A DNA stretch of 64,000 nucleotides from Pararge aegeria (Eukaryota; Arthropoda; Insecta; Lepidoptera; Nymphalidae). Shown piece after piece: positions 57,196 to 64,000 of this stretch; the first letter of the stretch is position 1; every line of letters begins with the position of its first letter. The notes beneath the pieces were generated by a model that saw nothing but the letters and a program-made list of their open reading frames with translations, made no database searches and was not told where the DNA came from. Made by a program: the position numbers and the translations under genes. Location of the stretch: NCBI RefSeq assembly GCF_905163445.1, contig NC_053181.1, positions 8,556,001 through 8,620,000 on the forward strand, in the 5' to 3' direction.

Positions 57196-59642
57196 GTAAG
57201 TAGTAATTTAAGTAATAGGATAGGATTATGTTATATCGTGTTTTATTTTCTTTTTTTTTTTAATTATTATTTTTCTTTTTGAACTTTTTTGTTCCAAGCA
57301 TAAATTTAATAAATGTGATATGATAATCGTTCAAGAATTTTTCAAATGTAGTAGATGATGCCAGATTAGCCTTCCTACGCGTATGACGTCATCTTATTTG
57401 CACTTTGCCAATTCGAGGGGTGATGTAAACGCATTTTTGTCGTGATAGTTTTCTACAGGCTCAGTACGTTAATCGGGGCGGTGTATATAGCAGGCTAGGC
57501 TTTAGGTATAGGTAGCATGTGGGACATGCAGGGCGCGGTGCGGGCAAGCGGGGCGGGGGCGGAGGGCGGGCGGCGGCGGCGCGGTGACGTATTGCGCCGC
57601 GTCACTGCGCGCGCTGATATCCCATCTTCGTTCGTTGCCCTGTCTTCCTATTACCTTTGCTCTTTATTAATTTTTTTTATACATGAAATCATCTTGCAGT
57701 CACCTATATCCCTAGGAATCGTATCGATGATTAACAAAAGCGCATTCGATGGCTTTTCATAGCCTCTTAGAAAATCAATACCCTGTTGCAGTATTGACCC
57801 GTTTGCAATGGTGTGCTACAAATGGTGTATGAAAAAGAAAATTGACTTCGCGTGATTAGACATTACCATTGCTCTATTCATCTTTTATAAGAAATTATCT
57901 CGCAGTCACTGATATCACTAGGAAATCGTATCGAAGAGTATTGAAGTCGCATTCGATGGATCTTTCACAGAATCTCGCAAAATCAATACAGTGTTGCAGT
58001 ATTGACCCGTTTGCATTATGAGAAATGATCTTGCAGGCGCTTATATAAAGTAAACTTATAGGAAATCGTAGATAGGTATCGAAGGCGCATTCAATGGGGC
58101 TTTTTTTTTTATAGAATCTTACAAAATCAATACTGTGCTGCAGTATTGCCTTTTCTGAGGTGGGTGTAGGAAAAAAGAATCATTACGCGTGTTTAGACAC
58201 AACTTTATTATACCACTACTACTAAACTAACTAAAGAATAGGGATACAATTTCTAATTATTGATTAAAGATTTAAAAACAATTCGAAATTTTATTTACTT
58301 ATAACTTTTTTTTTTTGCACAATTTTATTAATACTGTAAAATCTACATATTTTTTAAAACAATTTAAACCTTTTCGTCCATTTCATATTTTACTGTGTAT
58401 ATAATAGATGACATTATATACAATTATATATTTTTTCAGGGTTTACTCGACAAACACCTTATCCCTAAAGCTAGTAATCCAGAAAGTAAAGTATTTTACC
58501 TTAAAATGAAGGGAGATTACTACAGGTACCTTGCAGAAGTGGCCACAGGAGAAACCAGAAATTGTAAGTTGAGAAATAAACTGTAACCATTTGTTTTCAA
58601 TAACTTAGCTGAAAGTCTTGTTAAAGTTTAAGGAGTTTTGCGTTTTGTTTTCATAGTTTAAAATCAAAGTAAGTGACTAGTAAAATAATTTGACGATTTT
58701 TTGACTATCATCAAATCGACTATTTTTAATTGAGATTTGTATTTCTATTTTTTTTTTTTTTTTTTAATAAATGAATTTTACTAGCTAACCTATCAACCTA
58801 TCTTTGCATTACAGCTGTTGTAGATGATTCACAGAAGGCATACCAGGATGCTTTCGAAATAAGCAAGGCGAAAATGCAGCCCACACATCCAATCAGGCTG
58901 GGGCTGGCGCTAAATTTCTCCGTCTTCTATTATGAGATATTAAATTCACCAGATAAGGCGTGTCAGCTCGCCAAACAGGTCATTATTAGCGTCAGTTTGC
59001 ATAGGCTCTGTGCTGGCTGGCTCGAGGCGCGACCCTGTCTGCGCTCGTGTACTAACGTGCTCGCTTGTCCGCAGCCGTCGTGGAGGACTCGCAGAAGGCC
59101 TACCAGGAGGCGTTCGACATTGCTAAGGCCAAAATGCAACCCACCCACCCCATCAGGCTCGGCCTCGCGCTCAACTTTTCCGTATTTTATTACGAGATTA
59201 TCAACTCCCCAGCGAGGGCGTGCCACTTAGCTAAACAGGTTTATTTCAATTGCACAGAGATCTAGTGTGGTTTACCAATAACGTTACCTCTTACTAACTG
59301 AACTATATGTATTCCATATCTCTAGTTTGCATGAGGAAACTTACGGACTGCCCCTGTAGACAAAGTCACCTAATACTGTATCGGCATGGCAATGTTGCAA
59401 CGCAATTAACCTCGACCCGGCCAGCATCAGAGTGTAGCGTGCGCGTGTGGGCGTGTAGCGGGTTGTACAGCGAAGCTCTGTTGCAGGCGTTCGACGACGC
59501 GATCGCGGAGCTGGACACCCTCAACGAGGACTCCTACAAGGACTCGACGCTGATCATGCAGCTCTTGCGCGACAACCTCACGCTGTGGACGTCGGACACG
59601 CAGGGCGACGGCGACGAGCCAGCCGAGGGCGGCGATAACTAG
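56896..59642 (+). CDS. 14-3-3zeta: 14-3-3 zeta, whole coding span
   Basis: 14-3-3 proteins are dimeric adaptors that bind phosphoserine/threonine motifs in many signalling proteins (the fly orthologue, leonardo, acts in Ras/Raf signalling and learning). Four joined exons, using one of two alternative exons, give 247 residues: MSVDKEELVQRAKLAEQAER start, [49 protein letters not shown], and the C terminus IMQLLRDNLTLWTSDTQGD with an acidic tail. The phosphate-binding K49, R56, R127 and Y128 equivalents are present (VAYKNV, GARRSS, DYYRYL). All junctions keep frame. Confidence 0.96.
57515..57620. promoter_or_regulatory. CpG-rich intronic block
   Basis: GGGGCGGGGGCGGAGGGCGG-type sequence with repeated GGCGG, then GGTGACGTATTGCGCCGCGT, a CRE-like TGACGT inside an imperfect palindrome (GTGACG/CGTCAC). 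It contrasts sharply with flanks. It could be an intronic promoter or enhancer, or just a GC-rich simple repeat. Confidence 0.35.
57682..58190 (+). repeat. Three diverged tandem units in 14-3-3 zeta intron
   Basis: Units begin at about 57682, 57889 and 58018, each with (G/A)AAAT-ATCT-GCAG, then TAGGAAATCGTA, then GCGCATTCGATGG, then AAAATCAATAC and GTTGCAGTATTGACCCGTTT. The second copy lacks the roughly 75 bp GTGTA-GAAAAA-ACGCGTG-TTAGACA part that ends copies one and three. Confidence 0.75.
58440..58563 (+). CDS. 14-3-3zeta: 14-3-3 zeta exon 2 (middle helices)
   Basis: From acceptor TTTTTTCAG to donor ATT|GTAAGT (phase 1), residues 101-141 plus one base. It carries GLLDKHLIPKASNPESKVFY and [20 protein letters not shown] with the R-Y phosphate-binding pair. 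Confidence 0.95.
58815..58978 (+). CDS. 14-3-3zeta: 14-3-3 zeta alternative exon 3a
   Basis: 164 nt from acceptor GCATTACAG to CAG|GTCATT. Encodes residues 142-196: VVDDSQKAYQDAFEISKAKM, the invariant [20 protein letters not shown], then LNSPDKACQLAKQ. It is homologous to exon 3b (eight differing residues by eye). Its third codon positions are more AT-rich than those of 3b. Confidence 0.94.
59075..59238 (+). CDS. 14-3-3zeta: 14-3-3 zeta alternative exon 3b
   Basis: 164 nt from acceptor TTGTCCGCAG to CAG|GTTTAT. Encodes VVEDSQKAYQEAFDIAKAKM, the same invariant middle, then INSPARACHLAKQ. Including both exons, or neither, would shift the frame because 164 is not a multiple of three, so they must be mutually exclusive. 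Only 96 nt separate it from 3a. Confidence 0.93.
59487..59642 (+). CDS. 14-3-3zeta: 14-3-3 zeta last coding exon
   Basis: From acceptor CTGTTGCAG to TAG, 51 residues: AFDDAIAELDTLNEDSYKDS, TLIMQLLRDNLTLWTSDTQG and the acidic DGDEPAEGGDN tail. GC-rich third positions as in exon 3b. Confidence 0.96.
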   Translation, partial: AFDDAIAELDTLNEDSYKDSTLIMQLLRDNLTLWTSDTQGDGDEPAEGGDN

Positions 59643-60420
59643 GGCGCCGCGCCCCGCATTGTTCTCATCGGTGTTTTGTAAGAAGCGAGTAACATTCGAG
59701 AACGTCGCGCGGCGCGGCCCCCCGCGACCGTCGCGAGCCGTCGCTTGTAAAAAAAAATGTTAAAATGTCGTTCGCGGCGGACCTTCACGTTCCGTCTAAA
59801 ATTAAATGTTATGTGTCATCTTTGACGGTTTTGTATTTCTGTATTTACACTGGATTACAGATATCGAGCTGACCTGATGAATATAAATATTTATAACTTA
59901 AGTTATTAAAATTACGGTTTCTTAAGTTAAAAGTGTTTTCCTTTATCGACTAGATTACTTCACGCGAGTCCGGTCGGCCCCCGGTTACATTCCTTTTCGC
60001 CGCATGCCCGCAGTGAAATGGAGATCATGATGGTGATTCCTTTAAAACTTACGCAAATAGTTAATTAAAATTGTTAAAATACGCCCGAGTAACCTGATGA
60101 ATTTAGATTTTTCATAACTCTATTTAACTTGCAAAAATGTAATGGCTGTTTTTCAATTAGGGCACAAAAAACTTGTTAGTGTCTTTTATGTGGTTTTTGT
60201 GATGTCCTCTACGTATATTACCAAAGTGAATGTTATTGTTGACATTAACCATTTTGTTGTGCCCATCGCCGATTAACTGATAGCATTCTGAACTTTCAGG
60301 CATTTATTAGCAAAATAGTTTTGTGATGGACGAATATTGTAACATTTCTGCTGCATTTTATCAGCCATTAATTAATCTATTATATTTTTCATGTTTTCAC
60401 CAATAAACTTTTGTATTAAA
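59643..60420 (+). other. 14-3-3 zeta 3' UTR
   Basis: Begins GC-rich (CGCGGCGCGGCCCCCCGCGA-like, to about 59740), then turns AT-rich. A canonical AATAAA lies at 60402-60407, the best poly(A) signal in this stretch. Confidence 0.6.
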
Positions 60421-61939
60421 TACAATTTTTAGTTTTAGAACCAATATTTAAATAAACCGCCACCTATTAACCCCAAAAAGATGTTTATCTAAACTATGTA
60501 ATACTCAACGTAGTTTTCACCTTTTTCCAAAATACCTAAAACGCGTTAAACTTTACTAGGTACATCTTTCAGAGTGCGAATGTTCACATCCGCTCTAATA
60601 AAAGACAGTTGCGTGAAAATGTAACATACTGGCAAAAATACCTATACCTAATATTATTGAAACTCCACTAAGTTCCATTTTCTAATGGAAAGTAGGAATT
60701 CATTTGGTTCACTCGTGACTGCTTTTACCCTCGTTGCCTATCAATTCTAAAACCAGAACCATCCGGGTGTATATTACCTAAGTAGGATTGGAACAAGGGG
60801 CTAAAACAGAAAAATTTAATCGCCTAGGCAACCTGCTGCGTCCGCGGCGGCGTTCAAATTTAAATCCCGCGTGCGATTAAACGCACAAAACTCTGTAACT
60901 TATGCCGTCTTCGTCATTGGCGGACGCACCTGTGATGGCAGGATGTAAATATATGCTAGTTCTATCTAGCAAGAGTGATTGACGCAAACTTGAACGCCGC
61001 TAAAGACGCAGGTAGGACTATCTAGGTCCCATCGTCCCTATTTGAATATTATTGAAAAAAGTCCCTTCATCCCCGTATGTATCCTCCATTGTCTTTTTCT
61101 TCTTCAGGGCTGTACTCTTACAAAGAGTTTAATTATATATATGCCATGTCTCTAGACGACGGAAGCTATGAAACCGTCCTCATAAACACAGTTTACACAA
61201 ATTGAATTTTACTTAAATCTCACTCCGGTGAATGACGAGGATGATGGATATCTGGGAAAATGCGATGGCATTATTTTTTTAATAACCAGTTTCAAGTTAA
61301 CTATTCTGGTTAACGGGGATGCGGTCGTCATCGGAGACTATGCACCATGTACGATGAGTTCCCAACGAGTCTCACCAATCGTGTCGCACTGAGACTCGGT
61401 TTGGATTTTTTTTTCTCTTCATTGCCACGCACTGTTCCTTGGGTGTGACTCGTTGGCAACATTTAATAAAAAAAATTGTTGCAACGAGTAACAGTGTGAC
61501 TCTATGGGAAAAGAAAATTCTCAACGAGTTGTCTACACGGCGCACGCCACGGAAGTTCTGTTAAGGAGTATTTTTTCCCGTTTTTACAACATTGTTCATT
61601 AATGATCCCAGTGATCTTATAGCATACAGATTACAGAACCAGGGATATCTATTTATTATTTAGTATAGGAGAAGCATGGGAGGTAAAGGTCAAAGGTTCA
61701 TGCTTGTTCTAAAACTTCAACTATCTTACTAAAATATTTTATTTTCCCACAAATCATAAGCTTGTTGTTTTTAACTTGTTTAGTTTAATCAGTCATGATG
61801 TATTCATATCCTCTACTCTTAGTTCCTAATTACCTCAAATTAATGCCGATAGTAGTTATTTTACTTTTTACAAAAATAAATCATGAGATCACTTTGTTCA
61901 AATGTAGGAACAGCTTGTCTGCCATCTTACATTTCTTTT
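60421..61939. other. Intergenic DNA between 14-3-3 zeta and the GPCR gene
   Basis: No exon recognised. The motif CAACGAGT or its complement recurs four times at about 61363-61540 within imperfect inverted pairs; significance unclear. Because the GPCR is on the minus strand, the two genes are convergent and share this 3' side. Confidence 0.5.
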
Positions 61940-62835
61940 TTACACTTCATCGATTTTTCTAAATCCAAATGAAAACATTTTTTGTAATCTAGGCAGTAAA
62001 CTTATACATAATATGGGACGCAGTAATGGCGCAGCGAGATACACGGCACTTAATATTAATTTTATCAATAAAATATTACCTTCGTGTCCTAGATCGATTT
62101 TAGTGTCTGCGGAAAATTCATAGAGTCTATAAAAGTAAAAAAGCGAGCGTGGCACACAGAAAATGCCGAACACTAAATTCAACCATAAGGATAATTTTAA
62201 AGTTTGAATTGTCTCGCTTCCTTCTAGGTTGTTAATCTTCTTGGATTTCAGTTTACATATAATAAGAACGCTGGCACTAGATAATATTAGAGCTGGCAGA
62301 AAAAAATTGAAAAAAGCGACCATAGAATGCATATTAACTCTATGACTAGTGTCCACTAAAGTACAAGCGACGACATCTTGATCATACGGAACCGTCGTAG
62401 CAAAAGTAAATTCTGGTATACTTAATGACGCAGACAGCACCCATACGAAGACCGTTGGTGGAGCAACTGGTACTCTTGTGTCCGCGAGACGATAATCCAC
62501 ATTCATCGTACGCGGAGGAGTAGAAGTATCACTGCTTGCCACAAGACTGTGGCGTGAAGATCTTATTTCCTCTTCATCATCGCGGTCGCTTCTTTTATTC
62601 TTGAGAGTTATAGATTTTTCTTCCAGGTTAGCGGTAGCTAAAGTGTGAAGCGCAATTGTAGTAATTAAGTATAGGGATGCCGTCGAAGCGATTATACTGA
62701 GTCCGCGGTATGCTATGCAGCAGTTCCTTCCGAAGATCCATGTTCTTGCATTGTAAGACCATATTTCGGGCCCTACGGAGGTTCCTATTAAGATAATGTC
62801 TGCGAGTGCTAGCTGTATGATTATTGAGAACAACC
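61940..62835 (-). CDS. Divergent class A-like GPCR, 3' exon (partial gene)
   Basis: The exon starts after acceptor CTTTTTCCAG at 62836 with phase 1 and runs to TAA at 61940. Numbering from the upstream methionine at 62893 (residues 1-19 are intron), membrane segments are TM2 about 21-42 (with LALAD, the class A Asp), TM3 60-87, TM4 147-165, TM5 190-214, TM6 231-250 and TM7 273-300. C58 or C59 and C177 fit the TM3-ECL2 disulfide. The DRY site reads ALHTLAT and the NPxxY site RPILC, both atypical. The loop between TM3 and TM4 is unusually long (about 60 residues) and rich in charge and serine. TM1 must lie in an upstream exon that I could not find within the window. It is not assigned to a known ligand family; an insect orphan receptor is likely. 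Confidence 0.75.
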
Positions 62836-63823
62836 CTGGAAAAAGAAAATATGTGTTACAGTAAATAATGAACCTTAAAAAATATCCATACAAATATTAA
62901 ATATGCAAAAGTCTGTCGGTTTTTTTAAATATAATATTAGCCTGACCAGCATAATACTCTTCAAAGAACATCTATTATGAGATATTTTCAGATTAGGTTT
63001 GATGTTTTTAGGTAAGTACCATCGTCTTCCCCATAGCTTTTTAGGTAGATCTTAACTTCATAAATAAATAAATAAATAATACCACCAAAGAACCAAATGC
63101 GAAAGTTTCTTGTCTGTTTTGATCTGATCCGATCTGGGCCAGCTACTACTACTAGGGCTAGGGCCTTAACACTATTCATTGTGGGAGGAGACCCGTACCC
63201 TTTAGTGTGCCGGTAATGGGTTGATATGATGATTATTTAAGAGATCTCATCTGCTGCGAAATTGAAGAATCTAGTGGTACAGGCGACGACGTAGAGAGGC
63301 GTCTTAACATTCCATATCCTATCGATTCCATTCCATATCCTCTTATCTTATAGGTATAGGACCTACAAGATAACCTATTATAAACCTATTATAAAATTTC
63401 AGAAGATGAAGAAACTAACGTCTAAAGCATATTAACAACAAATTAAATTATAAAAAGTACAATTCACATCTTGAACGGAAGCAACATAGGTATAACTACT
63501 CATATTGCTTCCATGGAAAGGGTATAGAGGAGGCCATAGGAATATTTTAAAATTGCTCACCAAAAGCATACAGTGCGTAAATAAAAACGGATTAAATGGT
63601 ATCCACTTTGTGGTACCTACCTACCTATAATTCAAATAACGCTTTTACAAACTACTTTTTGCAGTTTCCACTTTTCCGTAGGTCTTTGTACCTACCACTT
63701 CCGTCCGTATTTTAATTTACATTCACATATCTTACGATCTTATTTGGCCGGCTTGACTTCATCTTTCAATCGACTGAATGCACACTCTACTTTTTTTAAC
63801 TTGTCTTATAATGCAAACAATCT
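62836..63823 (-). other. GPCR intron or upstream DNA
   Basis: AT-rich sequence with AAATAAATAAATAAAT runs at about 63060 and no exon encoding a TM1 helix recognised on the minus strand. The 5' part of the GPCR gene is probably farther right, outside the window. Confidence 0.5.
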
Positions 63824-63977
63824 TCTTATTATTTTTTAGCGTAAAGAATGTTTTAAAAATAAAAAAATACCAAATTCAATGAAATAAATAAATAAAAACA
63901 TCTTATTATTTTTTAGCGTAAAGAATGTTTTAAAAATAAAAAAATACCAAATTCAATGAAATAAATAAATAAAAACA
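63824..63977 (+). repeat. Exact tandem duplication, 77-bp unit
   Basis: The unit 63824-63900 (TCTTATTATTTTTTAGCGTA and onward, ending AAATAAATAAATAAAAACA) is repeated without a change at 63901-63977. Confidence 0.92.
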
Positions 63978-64000
63978 CATTTAAACGGAACACATTAAAA

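Larger units (their letters stand above)
57196..58439 (+). other. 14-3-3 zeta intron with GC block and triplicated unit
   Basis: Contains a CpG- and GC-box-rich block at about 57515-57620 and three diverged tandem copies of a unit at 57682-58190. No recognised exon. Confidence 0.8.

Noticed and set aside
59307..59486. Upstream extension of the last 14-3-3 zeta exon
   Set aside because: It is intron; the acceptor at 59486 and the family sequence define the exon start.
62836..62893. N-terminal 19 codons of the GPCR frame
   Set aside because: They precede a strong acceptor and would give an AT-rich hydrophobic stretch; a TM1 exon is needed upstream instead.
1..64000. CRISPR arrays, operons, riboswitches or prophage
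   Set aside because: No regularly spaced repeats or compact operons; the gene structure is that of an insect nuclear genome.

Overview
The window looks like nuclear DNA from a lepidopteran (butterfly or moth). It is AT-rich, the genes have short exons and kilobase introns with GT-AG borders, and the introns carry SINE, LINE-tail and foldback repeats of the kind found in Lepidoptera. Its proteins are insect versions of conserved animal genes. There is no sign of bacterial or viral gene organisation.

Four protein-coding genes were found. (1) Lipin, a phosphatidate phosphatase, fills about 11-45 kb on the + strand. I resolved 15 constitutive coding exons, one phase-preserving candidate cassette exon (28624-28719) and two competing 3' terminal exons (43265-43334 and 44728-44872). 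The joined frame is open: 951 codons, 983 with the cassette, 926 with the proximal last exon. (2) MRTO4/Mrt4, a P0-like 60S ribosome assembly factor, lies on the - strand at 49093-51199 in four exons (250 aa). (3) 14-3-3 zeta lies on the + strand at 56896-59642 (247 aa) and has a duplicated pair of mutually exclusive exons; leader exons probably lie at about 53.3 kb and/or 56.6 kb. (4) The 3' exon of a divergent class A-like GPCR lies on the - strand at 61940-62835. Its 5' exon with TM1 was not found.

Mobile DNA: the 13.8 kb first coding intron of lipin holds a nearly complete Dong/R4-type non-LTR retrotransposon (about 19791-24216, antisense to lipin). It is flanked on both sides by TTA/ATT microsatellite, as expected of Dong-like elements, which target TAA repeats. 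Its single reading frame is broken by three frameshifts. Other repeats are three tRNA-related SINE copies, a LINE 3' fragment with one nonsense codon, a 187-bp-arm near-perfect inverted repeat (8534-8939), a pair of TIR elements, several perfect short hairpins and tandem duplications.

Layout: 1-3.7 kb intergenic with repeats; 3.7-4.1 kb candidate lipin promoter and leader exon; 4.1-11 kb repeat-rich leader intron; 11-45 kb lipin; 45-48 kb sparse intergenic DNA; 48.2-49.0 kb LINE fragment; 49-51.2 kb MRTO4; 51.2-53.3 kb intergenic; 53.3-60.4 kb 14-3-3 zeta; 60.4-61.9 kb intergenic; 61.9-62.9 kb GPCR exon; the rest is repeat-bearing DNA. The four genes are not functionally linked by any sign in the sequence. 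The most interesting signals are the alternative exon pairs in lipin and 14-3-3 zeta, the duplicated SANT/Myb-like module in the Dong-like element, the long foldback repeat and the atypical GPCR.
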